NCBI GenBank assembly: GCA_015060335.1
Contig: SUYR01000027.1
Span: 1-36,304 of the forward strand
Direction of reading: 5' to 3'
Length of the DNA stretch: 36,304 bases
From: Bacteroidales bacterium
Lineage (GTDB): Bacteria > Bacteroidota > Bacteroidia > Bacteroidales > UBA932
Part shown: positions 16,409 through 26,734 of the stretch, piece by piece
Layout of the letters: every line of letters begins with the position of its first letter
How positions within the stretch are numbered: the stretch's first letter is position 1
The notes under the pieces: model-generated
Database searches by the model: none
Seen by the model: the letters and a program-made list of their open reading frames with translations, nothing else
Told to the model about the DNA's origin: nothing
Made by a program: the position numbers and the translations under genes

Positions 16409-17965
16409 TTACTTAAGTCCGCACCAGCGCAGGAAGTCATCCTTGGATGCATATGCTACTCCTATAGATGAATTTCCTCCGAAATAAGGTGCATTTCTGT
16501 CTTTTACATGCCCCTTGAATCCCCAGCCTTCATAGTAGAGGTAGAGCATTCCGTCATGTTCTATTATCTCGGGACACCACATGCCGCCCTGGTCCCATTC
16601 TCCCTCGCTTCCTCTTCCGTAGAGAGGCTGGTCGTTCTGTACCTTGGTCCAATTGAGAAGGTCGTCTGAATATGCCACATGGAAGCGGTCAGGGAAGTCA
16701 TTCCTGATGGACATGCCCTGATATGCCAGGAACCATTTGTCCACGCCCTCAAGACGGAATACCATAGAGCCCCAGATAGACGCACGGTCAAATTCAGAAG
16801 GTCCGTCACCAAGCTCGAGAATCTTGTACATTGTGGATTTCTCATAGCTCAGAGGGTCTTCTGTCACATATACGCTTGGTCCGCAGAAGATATAGAATTT
16901 GCCGTCATGATACACCGCATCCGAAGGGCCGCCAGGCTTCTTCCAAGGTGTCGGCTTCTTTGTGAAGGTATATCCTCCGTCGGTGGAATATGCCACTCCT
17001 ATTGCAGAAGTCGGATCCATGCTGCCGTTATCATTCTTCATCCTGCCTTTGTAATATACATATACAGTTCCGTCCGGACCCTTGACGGCAGCACAGTCGA
17101 GAAGGTGCCATTCGTCGAATGAGCCTTCCGGCCCGTGAGGTACCACAGGATTGCCTTCGTACTCGTTCCATGGACCGAACGGCTTGAAATCATCCGCCGG
17201 CTGGGTGAAAAGACCTATCTGGTCGTGATAGTCAGGGACATTTCCGCTGCCTCGCACATACATCCACCAGTTTCCGTCCGGAGAGTCTGCAGGAGATATG
17301 ATGCTGGCATTTGCAATATGGGAGTCGCGCCAGTTCTGAGATCCCTCAGGATAGAATACAGGGTTACCTTCATATCTCTTGAAGAGAGATATCTTTGTAA
17401 GGTCATCAGAGGGGCCTGTGATCTCGTCAAAATACCATTCCTGATCAAATGTGGTATGTCCCGCATCAAACATAAGGACAATTTTCCTGTACCAGCTGCT
17501 GCGAGGAGCCAATTCTGTGAAATCGAATGTGAGTTCTTCCCACTCGCCTGCCTTGGTTGTACGTACGTTCTTCACCTCGACAGGGGCTACTCCGCAGTCC
17601 AGTTTCTCCGGCTCAAGCTTCATCCACACTCTCAGACCTGCTTCAGGAGCAAGCACCTTCATCTTGAATATAGGAGGATTGGCTGTAAAGTCGAAGTTGC
17701 GTCCGAACGGCTCTGACCAGATGAATTCGTTTTCACCTCCTCCGCTTATGACTCTGCCGCAGCGGTCCGTGTCATTGACTCCATCTTTCTTCGGATTGTC
17801 CACCTCGTCACAGAGCATTGAATCATTTCCTGCATGGAAGGTCATTTCCACCCTGTCATCCTCAAAGGATGCATAATCCATGAATTTCGGACCAGTCGGA
17901 GCATTATCGCAGCCAGCGGCCACGAGGACCGCTGCTGCACAATATTTCAAAAAATCAAGTTTCAT
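16409..17965 (-). CDS. Lipoprotein with beta-sandwich and five-bladed glycosidase propeller (paralogue 3)
   Basis: A 518-residue lipoprotein (AAGC, Cys19), the first of the three behind SusD and joined to it: its ATG shares a base with the susD-like stop codon. The sandwich holds NFDFTANPPIFKMKVLAPEAG and WEELTFDFTELAPRSSWYRKIVLMFDAG. The propeller holds LFKRYEGNPVFYPEG, ANASIISPADSPDGNWWMY, LLDCAAVKGPDGTVYVYY, SDAVYHDGKFYIF, FHVAYSDDLLNW and CPEIIEHDGMLYLYYEGW. Close similarity to the other two shows tandem duplication followed by divergence. One difference that may matter is LLDC-AAVKGP where the others have PVVGK. Confidence 0.65.
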   Translation of the reverse strand: MKLDFLKYCAAAVLVAAGCDNAPTGPKFMDYASFEDDRVEMTFHAGNDSMLCDEVDNPKKDGVNDTDRCGRVISGGGENEFIWSEPFGRNFDFTANPPIFKMKVLAPEAGLRVWMKLEPEKLDCGVAPVEVKNVRTTKAGEWEELTFDFTELAPRSSWYRKIVLMFDAGHTTFDQEWYFDEITGPSDDLTKISLFKRYEGNPVFYPEGSQNWRDSHIANASIISPADSPDGNWWMYVRGSGNVPDYHDQIGLFTQPADDFKPFGPWNEYEGNPVVPHGPEGSFDEWHLLDCAAVKGPDGTVYVYYKGRMKNDNGSMDPTSAIGVAYSTDGGYTFTKKPTPWKKPGGPSDAVYHDGKFYIFCGPSVYVTEDPLSYEKSTMYKILELGDGPSEFDRASIWGSMVFRLEGVDKWFLAYQGMSIRNDFPDRFHVAYSDDLLNWTKVQNDQPLYGRGSEGEWDQGGMWCPEIIEHDGMLYLYYEGWGFKGHVKDRNAPYFGGNSSIGVAYASKDDFLRWCGLK

Positions 17966-19596
17966 TATTCTTCAAGTGTCGGATAACCTGGGTTCTGAGT
18001 AAGTTCCGGATTTGCAAGCATTTCCTGACGTGGAACCGGGAAGAGCAGACGGTTAGGGTCGTTTGTCGGAGTATCGTGCAGGAACCATGTCTTGGTAAGG
18101 AACTGTCCGAAACGGATGAGCTGCTGTCGGCGGTGTCCTTCCTGGCAGAACTCCCAGCCGTATTCGAGAAGGAATCTGTCATCGTCCAGATTACCTATTG
18201 TCACCTTCTTGTCATCAGTGAAGTTGGTGAATGCTCTTTCTCTGACTGCGTTTATGAGGTCACATACTTCCTTGTTTGCAGCACCGCCGTTCTTCCAGTA
18301 TAGTGCCTCAGCCTTCATGAAATACACATCGGCAAGACGGAAGAGGACGAAGTCGTTGCTCAGACGGTTGAGAGCGCCCTGCTTGATCTCATATTTCTGA
18401 AGACGTACTCCAGGACCCTCGCCTGTGGTCGGAACCTCGTCAGGCTCACCGTTTTCGTTCAGATAGATAGGGACTTCCTTGGTGTGTACAAGCGGTTTGC
18501 CGGCATCACGGCTGTCCCATGGATCACACATCAGAGGTGTGCCAGGCTTACCGGTCTCCGCTCCAGTATTGTCGATGAGCGGTCCTTCAAACCATGATTT
18601 CTCATAACGGAGATCATCCGGATCGTAACTCATCGCGAACTCAGGAGTTGCACAGCAGCCTCCCCAGTACTGAGTAACTGTGTTTCCGTGGCAGTAGTAC
18701 TTCCAGTGCATTGTGCATAGGTGGAGCCTCCAAGGCATGCCTTCATCATATACCTCATCATTCACGATACCCATGATGATCTCCTTGGAATTTTCATTGT
18801 TGGTCACGAATGATGCCTTATAGTCAGGCTCGAGCATATATCCTCCCTTGGTCATGATCTCGTCACAAAGACTGATCACCTTGTCCCATGCATTGCCATC
18901 GACATTCACTTTCCAGCTCTCTGCATTGAGGTAGCACTTTGCCAGAAGCATCTTTGCCGCATTCTGATCCCAACGGCCATAAGCCTTTGTTGCAAGGTGC
19001 TCCAGATTGTCTTCAATCTCGCTTACTACGAAATCAAAGATTTCCTGTCTTGGAGATGTCTTTGGAAGATACCCCTCCGGCACATCATAACGGGTCTGAA
19101 GCGGAACGTTTCCATACATATCGCAGAGGTTGTAGTACCAGAATGCACGTGCAACCTTGAGCTCAGCCATAAGACTTACTGTATCCTTCACTTCTGCAGT
19201 ACGGAACTCATACATGAGACGGTTGCAGGTGTTGATGCTTGCATAGTACTGACGCCAGTTGTTGAGGACATGATTGTCGTCCCACTCCCACTGGTGCTGG
19301 TTGAGTCGGAAATATATACCCGCATCATACCACGCACCTCCACGCTTAGGTGTGATCCATATGTCACCCACTTCCTCATTGGTGTAATGCCAGCATCCTG
19401 TTGTATGTGGGCTTCCGCCAGCATACAGCTTTCTCATATCCGAATATACGGTTCCCAGTGCTGCCGGGATGTCAGACTCCGAGAAGTTCTCATAATAACT
19501 GTCTGCTGTCATCTTCGAATATGCGACTTCGTCGAGATTGAGACACGAAACAGCAGAAACGGCTACTGCTAATATTGCTATAAATATCTTTTTCAT
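17965..19596 (-). CDS. SusD/RagB family glycan-binding lipoprotein
   Basis: A 543-residue outer-membrane lipoprotein (lipobox AVSC, Cys18). The N-terminal LNLDEVAYSKMTADSYY, then NWRQYYASINTCNRLMYEF, VARAFWYYNLCDMYGNVPL, and the C-terminal FVLFRLADVYFMKAEALYW and RFLLEYGWEFCQEGHRRQQLIRFG are the standard TPR-type helices and C-terminal signatures of SusD/RagB. It caps the SusC-like transporter and binds the oligosaccharide before uptake. The gene lies 30 nt after the susC-like gene. The stretch between, with VTQYWGGCCATPEFAMSYDPDD, is the variable part that usually sets ligand choice. Confidence 0.93.
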   Translation of the reverse strand: MKKIFIAILAVAVSAVSCLNLDEVAYSKMTADSYYENFSESDIPAALGTVYSDMRKLYAGGSPHTTGCWHYTNEEVGDIWITPKRGGAWYDAGIYFRLNQHQWEWDDNHVLNNWRQYYASINTCNRLMYEFRTAEVKDTVSLMAELKVARAFWYYNLCDMYGNVPLQTRYDVPEGYLPKTSPRQEIFDFVVSEIEDNLEHLATKAYGRWDQNAAKMLLAKCYLNAESWKVNVDGNAWDKVISLCDEIMTKGGYMLEPDYKASFVTNNENSKEIIMGIVNDEVYDEGMPWRLHLCTMHWKYYCHGNTVTQYWGGCCATPEFAMSYDPDDLRYEKSWFEGPLIDNTGAETGKPGTPLMCDPWDSRDAGKPLVHTKEVPIYLNENGEPDEVPTTGEGPGVRLQKYEIKQGALNRLSNDFVLFRLADVYFMKAEALYWKNGGAANKEVCDLINAVRERAFTNFTDDKKVTIGNLDDDRFLLEYGWEFCQEGHRRQQLIRFGQFLTKTWFLHDTPTNDPNRLLFPVPRQEMLANPELTQNPGYPTLEE

Positions 19597-19626
19597 ACTT
19601 TGATCTTCTTATACGGTTACACTTCT

Positions 19627-22554
19627 TTAGAAACCGAGTTTCACACCAAATGAAACCGTGCGGGTAGTAGGGTATGTTGACATGTAGTCGATACCAGGAG
19701 CAAGTCCTCCGAAATTGACCTCAGGATCGATACCCTTGTATCCTGTGAAGGTATAGAGGTTGAGACCTGAGAGATAGAGTCTGAGGGTCTTTACGATACA
19801 GTCCGGCTTGAACTTGAAGTTGTATCCGAATGTAACGTTGTCGATCTTCATGAAGTCACCGTCCTCGACGTAGTAGCTTACATATGAAGGGTTGGTTGAC
19901 GCAGATATGCCGTACTCTCCTCCATAAGGCTTTTCGAGAATAGTCTTAGGATAGTTGTATGCCTGTCCCTTCTGCCATGTCTCCCTCAACATTCTGTACT
20001 GGTTGAGAATCTGATACATGAAGGCTCCACGGAGTGAGAATGAGAGGTCGAATCCCTTGTATGCCATTGTAACTGAGAGTCCTGCGTTGATCTTAGGGAT
20101 ACCGTTACCGATGATCTGGCGAGCCTTTTCCGAGCCATATGCACCGCCATCACATATCCATGCACCGTTCTTCTTGATGCCGGTACTCTTCCATCCGTAG
20201 AAGTCTCCTACCTGACCGCCTTCCTTCACAAGGTGAGTTGTCTTCTGTACAGGAGCACCTGTGCTGCCGACTTCCATATAGTCTCTCTGATAGTGTTCAT
20301 TGGAGAGGCTGAGTATCTTGTTGGCATTATATGAAACGTTTCCTGAGATGTTCATATTGAAATCACTTGTCTCTACCACGTCTCCCGAGAGTGTCAGCTC
20401 GACTCCCCTGTTGGAGATGGATCCCACGTTTGCATAGATTGTAGATGCGAGGTTCGGTGGCATAGGGACGCTGTAGCTGTAGAGCAGGTCATGGGTGTCG
20501 CGGAGATAGAAATCCAACGATCCGCTGAAACGTGACCTGAACATAGAGAAGTCCACACCTATGTTGTATTCATGCTTCTCCTCCCATTTAAGGTCCGGAT
20601 TTGCAACTGCCGAAGGTGAGATGGTCCATATGTATTTGCCGTCCATCGATACAGGATTCGAGTAGTTGTAAGTCATCTGAGAAAGATATGGAGAAGACGG
20701 CTCAACACCTGTCACACCGTAGCTGAACTTCAGTTTGAGTTCATCCAGCCAGTCCACATCTTCCATGAAGCCTTCCTGGCTGATACGCCATGCAGCTGAA
20801 GCAGACCAGAATGCTCCCCAACGGTTGTTAGGACCGAACTTTGAAGATCCGTCACCGCGGATTGAAAGGGCTGCGATATATTTCTCGTCATAACTGTAGT
20901 TCACACGGCCGAAGAAAGAGATGAGTTTGTTCATGGTGCGCTCTGTACTCATTGTAGCGGTACCGTCCTTGAGTGCAAGACCGAGTTCCATGTTGTTGTA
21001 TCCGAACTGGTCTGTAGGGAAATCATAGTTGTATCCATGGAAATCCTGATAGTCGTAGCTGAAGTAGCTGTAACCTGCCACTGCATTCAGGTCATGCTTG
21101 CCGATACGTTTGTTGTATGAAGCATACAGCTCGCCGTTCCATGTCTTGCGCATACTTGTATTTCTCCATGCCATACCGTTTTTGCCGGTATTGTCGAAGT
21201 CGCTTGTAGCGAAGGCTCCGTTGAAATGGTAGAAAAGCTTCATACCACCGACAGCATTCAAGGTAAGTCCCTCAATCGGAGAATATGTTACCTTTCCTGT
21301 AGCTGCCACCTCGTCCCAGTTGATATCCTCACGGAATTCGTTGACACAGCGAGCCGCGTTCATCACATCAGCAAATGTCTGATACTCACCAGATTCCTTA
21401 TATACAGGGAGAGTAGGATTGCAGATGAGGGCAGCAAGATATGCATCTTCCTCGGACACCTGGCTTCCCTTTGCATATATGTTGCTGAGGTTGGCGCTGA
21501 TCTTCAGCTTGTTGTTGAAGAACGACTGGTTGGTGCCGACAGAGAAGTTGAGCTTGTCGAGACCTGAGCCTCTGATGATACCCTGACGGCTGTTGTATGT
21601 GATGTTCGCATAGTAGTTGGAGCGCTCGTTTCCACCGTTCATAGAAAGGTTGTGATAGTGGTTGATGGCTGTGCGGAACGCCTCTTTATACCAGTCTGTA
21701 TTCGCACCTCCGTCAAGCGGTGTGAATGCTCCGCCGGAAATGTCCTTCAGGTTGCGGTATTCCTCTGCCGAGAATGTCTCGATCTTGTTGGAAATGGTCT
21801 CGACTGATGCATAGCCGTGATAGAGGATGGAATTGTTCTCGCGCATGCCTCTCTTGGTGGTGATGAGGATCACGCCGTTATTACCCTGTGTACCATATAT
21901 AGCTGCTGCTGCACCGTCTTTGAGGACGTCGATAGAAAGGATATCATCCTGAGTGACGTTGTTCATGCTTCCTCCTGTAATACCGTCGATGACGATCAGA
22001 GGCTCCTGATTTGCCATAAGGGTGGATACGCCTCGAAGCATCATCTGCACTCCACCGCCATTTGGGTCACCCGAATCTGTGCTTACGGAAAGTCCTGCGA
22101 CCTTTCCCTGAAGCATCTGAAGCGGAGACGCAACTGCTCCCTTCACGAAATCTTCACTTCTGACAGAAGTCACAGAGTTCGCCAATGTGCTTCTTCTGAT
22201 AGTACCGTAACCGATGACAACTGTTCCGTCAATCATCAGGTTCTCTTCTTCGAGAGTCACTTTTGACAAAGAGCTGCTCTCGGCTGCCGGTATCTTCTTG
22301 TCAGCATAACCCAGACATGAGAACACAATCACAGCATTCTTGTCTGCAGAAAATGTCCATGCACCATCTGCATCGGTGAGGACTCCGTTGGTTGTGCCTT
22401 CTTCGATGACAGCGACTCCGGTAAGAGGATTACCTTTGGCATCTGTCACTTTACCCTTCAGCGCCACAGTCTGAGCTGACGCTACTGCAAACGAGCACAT
22501 CAGTGCCACGGCAGCAAGGGCGATGGTCTTACATAAAGTACTTGCTTTAATCAT
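19627..22554 (-). CDS. SusC/RagA family TonB-dependent transporter
   Basis: A 975-residue outer-membrane protein. Residues 1-27 are a signal peptide (SFAVASAQ). A carboxypeptidase-regulatory-like domain follows at about 31-105 (LKGKVTDAKGNPLTGVAVIEEGT). Next is the TonB box and plug start, DGTVVIGYGTIRRSTLANSV, then the plug with PLIVIDGITGG and DILSIDVLKDGAAAAIYGTQGNNGVILITTKRG, then the 22-strand barrel ending in SFGVKLGF. All segments of a full-length SusC are present. It imports the glycan fragments bound by the SusD-like partner and leads the operon susC-susD-three propeller enzymes. Confidence 0.95.
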   Translation of the reverse strand: MIKASTLCKTIALAAVALMCSFAVASAQTVALKGKVTDAKGNPLTGVAVIEEGTTNGVLTDADGAWTFSADKNAVIVFSCLGYADKKIPAAESSSLSKVTLEEENLMIDGTVVIGYGTIRRSTLANSVTSVRSEDFVKGAVASPLQMLQGKVAGLSVSTDSGDPNGGGVQMMLRGVSTLMANQEPLIVIDGITGGSMNNVTQDDILSIDVLKDGAAAAIYGTQGNNGVILITTKRGMRENNSILYHGYASVETISNKIETFSAEEYRNLKDISGGAFTPLDGGANTDWYKEAFRTAINHYHNLSMNGGNERSNYYANITYNSRQGIIRGSGLDKLNFSVGTNQSFFNNKLKISANLSNIYAKGSQVSEEDAYLAALICNPTLPVYKESGEYQTFADVMNAARCVNEFREDINWDEVAATGKVTYSPIEGLTLNAVGGMKLFYHFNGAFATSDFDNTGKNGMAWRNTSMRKTWNGELYASYNKRIGKHDLNAVAGYSYFSYDYQDFHGYNYDFPTDQFGYNNMELGLALKDGTATMSTERTMNKLISFFGRVNYSYDEKYIAALSIRGDGSSKFGPNNRWGAFWSASAAWRISQEGFMEDVDWLDELKLKFSYGVTGVEPSSPYLSQMTYNYSNPVSMDGKYIWTISPSAVANPDLKWEEKHEYNIGVDFSMFRSRFSGSLDFYLRDTHDLLYSYSVPMPPNLASTIYANVGSISNRGVELTLSGDVVETSDFNMNISGNVSYNANKILSLSNEHYQRDYMEVGSTGAPVQKTTHLVKEGGQVGDFYGWKSTGIKKNGAWICDGGAYGSEKARQIIGNGIPKINAGLSVTMAYKGFDLSFSLRGAFMYQILNQYRMLRETWQKGQAYNYPKTILEKPYGGEYGISASTNPSYVSYYVEDGDFMKIDNVTFGYNFKFKPDCIVKTLRLYLSGLNLYTFTGYKGIDPEVNFGGLAPGIDYMSTYPTTRTVSFGVKLGF

Positions 22555-22602
22555 AGCATTATTATTTGGTTAGTTCTAAATTTCACATCAGCTGTGATAT
22601 TG

Positions 22603-22610
22603 CAAATTTA
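22603..22610 (-). promoter_or_regulatory. Probable -7 element of the susC operon promoter
   Basis: Read on the minus strand this is TAAATTTG, which fits TAnnTTTG. It lies 49 nt before the susC start. A -33 TTTG at the expected distance is not seen, which fits a promoter that needs an activator such as the hybrid regulator encoded just upstream. Confidence 0.5.
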
Positions 22611-22644
22611 TCCGTAGATGAAAATCCGATAATGGATTATTGTA

Positions 22645-25600
22645 TCAATTGTTTGCACTATCATTTCCTGACTTCTCCCTCCATTGCTTTGGAGATTTAC
22701 CGAAAATCTTCTTGAAGGCACGGGAGAAATAGTACGGATCGGAGAATCCCACTTCATAGGCGACTTCGGAAATAGTCTTCTCCGTTTCAGACAGAAGTCG
22801 GGCTGCATATTTGAGACGTGTATTCTGCATGAACTCGTTTGTGGACTGGCCTGTCAGCGATTTGAGCTTGCGGTAAAGAGTAGCCTTGGACATGCCGATG
22901 TTCAGGCACAGGTCATCCACCGAGAATTCAGACTCTCCCAAATGTTCGAATATTATCTCGACCACCCTCTTTATAAGCTGCTCGTCAGTATTTGATGCCT
23001 TTATCTTGACATTGGACATGTCTATCTCTATCTTGTAGCTCTCACGCATCTTGTAGGCATTCATCAGCAGATTACGCAGCTGAAGCTCCAGGATCGAGAA
23101 TGAGAACGGCTTGGTCAGGTACGCATCCGCTCCGGCATTGTATCCCTGGTATTTATAGTCCTGCTCTGAAAGAACAGTCATAAGTATCACTTTTATATGA
23201 CTTGTCTCAACCGAATTCTTTATATAATGACACAGCTCGAATCCCGACATTCCTCCTGAGAGCATCACGTCGGTTATCACTACATCCACCTTGTTTTCGT
23301 GAATGATCTTAGCTGCGACTTCACCGCTCTCAGCGCTCATGACCATATATTTCCTTCCGAAATGGTCCATGAGGAGTTCTCTCATGGAATGGTCATCCTC
23401 GACAATCAGTACTGCTGTCTCTGCAGCAAATTTTGCATATTCTTCCTTGTCATAGTCTGCGTCAGCTGCAAATGTTTCGGGTTTTCTTATGCTGCCTTCC
23501 ACTTTCTTGTATTCGTTCTCTTCCGAAGCTGCAGTATTATCGGTCCTGCTCTTCAGCGGAAGAAGCACCTGTATTTTTGTGAATCTGCCAAACTCAGACT
23601 CCGCAGAAATAGATCCGCCATGGAGTTCCACCAATGAGCGCACATATGAAAGTCCCACGCCTGAAGAGTACATGTCATATGAACGTCCGGTAAAGAATCT
23701 TTCGAATATATATGGAAGCTTGTGCTCCGGGATACCGGCTCCGTTGTCTTCAATTACTATGCAGACCGTCTCTCCGGCCACAGAGGCTCTGATATCCACT
23801 TTGCCTCCGATGTCGGTGTGCTTGTATGCATTGGAAAGAAGATTGTCAAAGATCTTTTCAAGCTTGCTCTGGTCCGCTTCCACTACGAGTTCTTCCGGAA
23901 CATCCACCCCTAAGGTGATCTTCTTGTTTTCAAACAGCCACTCATGACGGGATAGTACGACCTTGACAAGGGATGAAATATTTACGCTGCTTACCTTGAG
24001 CGCCGCGAACTGTACCTCACGGAATGCAAGAAGTTCATTGATCAGCCCCAGCAGCTTGTCCGCATTCTTCTGTATGATGCTGAAATATTTCTGAGTCATT
24101 TCCTTCGGCACGCGTCCATGCATGAACTGCTCCACCGGTCCGAGAATCAGAGACAGAGGAGTCTTGAATTCGTGGGAGATATTTACAAAGAAACGGAATT
24201 TCATCTCGTTGATCTCCTTGTCCTTTTCTCGTGCGAGCTTTTCAAGTTCCAAAGCATGCTTGTGCTTCGATACCTGCAGGAATATTCTTGTCAGCCAGAT
24301 GATTATGATAAGTACAAGCAATGAAAAACATATCTTTGTAAGGAGGCTCTGCCACCATACAGGAGTTATCCTTATCTTAAGTGTAGAGACATTGTCCAGG
24401 ACTACCCCGTCATCGACTCCTGCAACCATGAATGTGTATCTTCCCGGCTTGAGCTCTGTGAAATCGACTCTGTGTTTCGAGCCGATCTCATGCCAGTTGC
24501 CGTCTGTGCCGGACATCTTGTAAGCGAATGAAAGGCCGGCCGTATATCCGAAAATGTTAGGCGAGAACTCGATGCCGAAAGAGTTCTGCCAATATTTGAG
24601 CTTGAGTTCCTTGATTTCGTTCAGATCCGTATTCAGGACTCCCTCGGATGATATCGTCTGCCTTACATTGTTGATATACAGATTGTTGAAACGGATCGGT
24701 CTGTCAAGGCATATTTCCGCCTGCCTGCCGGTATCCACTATCACCACTCCGTTTATACTTCCGAAATAAAGTTTGCCGTCAAGCTTGGCGCATGCATTAT
24801 AATTGAACCTGTTTGTAGGCAGACCGTCTGCAATCGTATAGTTGGCAAAAGAAGTCATCGATGCGTCTGCACGATAAAGTCCTGTATTTGTGGACAGCCA
24901 GATATTATCGTTGTCGTCCTGAAGGATTCCATAGACAGTGTTGTCCGGAAGGCCCTTTGACTTGTTTATCCACTCTACTTCCAGAGTCAGCGGATTGATG
25001 GCGACAAGTCCTTCTTTTTCTGTTCCCGCCAGAATCCTGCCGTCACGAAGTTCGCACAAGGTCACGAAATTTCTTGCAGGAGTTTCAATCTTCAGAGGTG
25101 AATGATTCTCTGCTGATGACAGGCGCCATATTCCACCGCCATAGCAGGCGATCCATATATCTCCGGCTCTGTCCTCGTGGATATCCCAGACAAATGAATG
25201 ATTCAGACTCTCATGTCCGAAACGCTCCAGACGTCCCCTCGAATAGTCATATCTATAGAGTCCACCGTATTGAGTACCGACCCACAGATTGCCTCTGCTA
25301 TCCTGAAATACCGTATATATATTGTTTGTAGTCAACGGATTGCGGGGAGATCCATCTGCCACGAACCGTCGGAATTCATTGCTGCCGGGTCCCTTCATGA
25401 AGAGACCGCCGTAATATGTACCCACCCAAAGATTGTTTCTCGAATCGACACATATGGAATGTATGTTGTCGCTGGTGATATTGCTGTTGAACGTAGCAAG
25501 CCGGGATGTGTTGCCGTCATCGTTCAGGATATATATGCCGTCGTTTTCGGTACCGATGTAAAGCTTGGAACCGGCTCTGACTATCGAACTGACCACCTTG

Positions 25601-26625
25601 CTGTCTGCGGAGTATTCCTCCGAGCCGGACAGGAGGAAGTCAAACATGTCGAAATGGTGATAGGTCACATTCACTCCGCCGAAGAATGTACCTACCCAAA
25701 GATTGTTGTCCTCATCGCAATAGAGGCTATGGACAGCATTGTCATTGAGGCTCCAGATATTGTCTTTCTCACTTGTTATGAATTCTGCGCTTGAGTCCTT
25801 GATACGGACCAGACCTCGTTCAGTAGCTGCATATATGGCCCCGTTGTCATCCTCGACGACAGAACGTACGATGTCATTGGGAAGAGTCCCCCGACTGGCA
25901 GAATAATGCTCCACTACCCTCTGGGGAAGTTTATACCTGAAGAGTCCGCCTCCTGTGGTTGAGATGTAGATATCATATGAGGATGACTGGAACAGGTCGT
26001 TTATGGGATGGCTGTTATCTATAGGCATATCTGCGGGAACGAACTGGTCATCCAAGCTGTCCAGACGAAAAATCTCGCCGCTGAATGTGCCCGCCCATAC
26101 TGTTTCGCGGGTGTCTATCATCAATGTCCTGACATGACCTATCTTCCATGTTTTCAGGCTGCCGTCAGAAGCCATTCTGCTGAGTCCTCGGCTTGAGGCT
26201 ATAAAGAGATTGCCATATTTGTCTTCGATTATATCCTCTACCCGGCTTCCACTGAAAGGGCTGTCTCCGCCGAATGAATGGGAGTATTCTCCTTTAGCAG
26301 GATTGTGACTCCAGATGCCGTCATTGGTTCCGAACAGAATCATTCCGTCGGAAGTCTCATAGACGACATTCACACCTGCGACCTCACCGCCGTCTTCAAC
26401 AGGGAATTCGTATTCTTCAAATCCAAAGCCGTCGTACCTGTAAGCACCGTAAATGGTGGAGAACCACATATATCCCTTGCTGTCCTTGGTAATATGCTGG
26501 ATCCATGTGTGCTTAAGCCCCTGCTTTTCGGTTATGTGTCTGAACTGAAGATTTCCTGCCGATGCAGAAAAGGTTCCGATTGCCATGAAATATGCTGTAG
26601 CAGCTATTCTCAACAAGACTTTCAT
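22645..26625 (-). CDS. Hybrid two-component system regulator (HTCS)
   Basis: A 1326-residue membrane regulator that joins sensor, kinase, receiver and DNA-binding parts. I place the start at 26625, where AATAGG lies before ATG and the signal peptide MKVLLRIAATAYFMAIGTFSASA begins; an ATG seven codons upstream (26646) is possible. Order: about 14 periplasmic propeller repeats of Reg_prop type (WVGTYYGGLF, WLSTNTGLYR), a Y_Y_Y domain (FTELKPGRYTFMVAGVD), a membrane helix (FSLLVLIIIIWLTRIFL), a histidine kinase with NISHEFKTP and His818, an ATPase with DNGAGIPEHKLPYIFERFF, a receiver with IVEDDHSMREL, phospho-acceptor Asp1119 (VVITDVM) and TKPFS, and an AraC-type HTH ending in GFSDPYYFSRAFKKIFGKSPKQWR. 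It should sense oligosaccharide in the periplasm and activate the PUL promoters. Confidence 0.95.
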   Translation of the reverse strand: MKVLLRIAATAYFMAIGTFSASAGNLQFRHITEKQGLKHTWIQHITKDSKGYMWFSTIYGAYRYDGFGFEEYEFPVEDGGEVAGVNVVYETSDGMILFGTNDGIWSHNPAKGEYSHSFGGDSPFSGSRVEDIIEDKYGNLFIASSRGLSRMASDGSLKTWKIGHVRTLMIDTRETVWAGTFSGEIFRLDSLDDQFVPADMPIDNSHPINDLFQSSSYDIYISTTGGGLFRYKLPQRVVEHYSASRGTLPNDIVRSVVEDDNGAIYAATERGLVRIKDSSAEFITSEKDNIWSLNDNAVHSLYCDEDNNLWVGTFFGGVNVTYHHFDMFDFLLSGSEEYSADSKVVSSIVRAGSKLYIGTENDGIYILNDDGNTSRLATFNSNITSDNIHSICVDSRNNLWVGTYYGGLFMKGPGSNEFRRFVADGSPRNPLTTNNIYTVFQDSRGNLWVGTQYGGLYRYDYSRGRLERFGHESLNHSFVWDIHEDRAGDIWIACYGGGIWRLSSAENHSPLKIETPARNFVTLCELRDGRILAGTEKEGLVAINPLTLEVEWINKSKGLPDNTVYGILQDDNDNIWLSTNTGLYRADASMTSFANYTIADGLPTNRFNYNACAKLDGKLYFGSINGVVIVDTGRQAEICLDRPIRFNNLYINNVRQTISSEGVLNTDLNEIKELKLKYWQNSFGIEFSPNIFGYTAGLSFAYKMSGTDGNWHEIGSKHRVDFTELKPGRYTFMVAGVDDGVVLDNVSTLKIRITPVWWQSLLTKICFSLLVLIIIIWLTRIFLQVSKHKHALELEKLAREKDKEINEMKFRFFVNISHEFKTPLSLILGPVEQFMHGRVPKEMTQKYFSIIQKNADKLLGLINELLAFREVQFAALKVSSVNISSLVKVVLSRHEWLFENKKITLGVDVPEELVVEADQSKLEKIFDNLLSNAYKHTDIGGKVDIRASVAGETVCIVIEDNGAGIPEHKLPYIFERFFTGRSYDMYSSGVGLSYVRSLVELHGGSISAESEFGRFTKIQVLLPLKSRTDNTAASEENEYKKVEGSIRKPETFAADADYDKEEYAKFAAETAVLIVEDDHSMRELLMDHFGRKYMVMSAESGEVAAKIIHENKVDVVITDVMLSGGMSGFELCHYIKNSVETSHIKVILMTVLSEQDYKYQGYNAGADAYLTKPFSFSILELQLRNLLMNAYKMRESYKIEIDMSNVKIKASNTDEQLIKRVVEIIFEHLGESEFSVDDLCLNIGMSKATLYRKLKSLTGQSTNEFMQNTRLKYAARLLSETEKTISEVAYEVGFSDPYYFSRAFKKIFGKSPKQWREKSGNDSANN

Positions 26626-26677
26626 TGAGGACCTATTGAATACCATCCCTGTATTATTTATGATGTAAAGTTACAAA

Positions 26678-26713
26678 ATCGGGGCTGACCGAACGTCAGC
26701 CGGCAGCCCCGAT
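26678..26713 (-). terminator. Intrinsic terminator behind the single-domain lipoprotein
   Basis: On the minus strand ATCGGGGCTG (26713-26704) pairs with CAGCCCCGAT (26687-26678), with a nested GGCTGAC/GTCAGCC alternative, and TTTTG follows. It sits 21 nt after the stop at 26735. It separates that gene from the regulator gene, whose own promoter may be TAACTTTA on the minus strand (26675-26668) immediately after it. Confidence 0.7.
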
Positions 26714-26734
26714 AAATCATGAATTGCGATCCGA

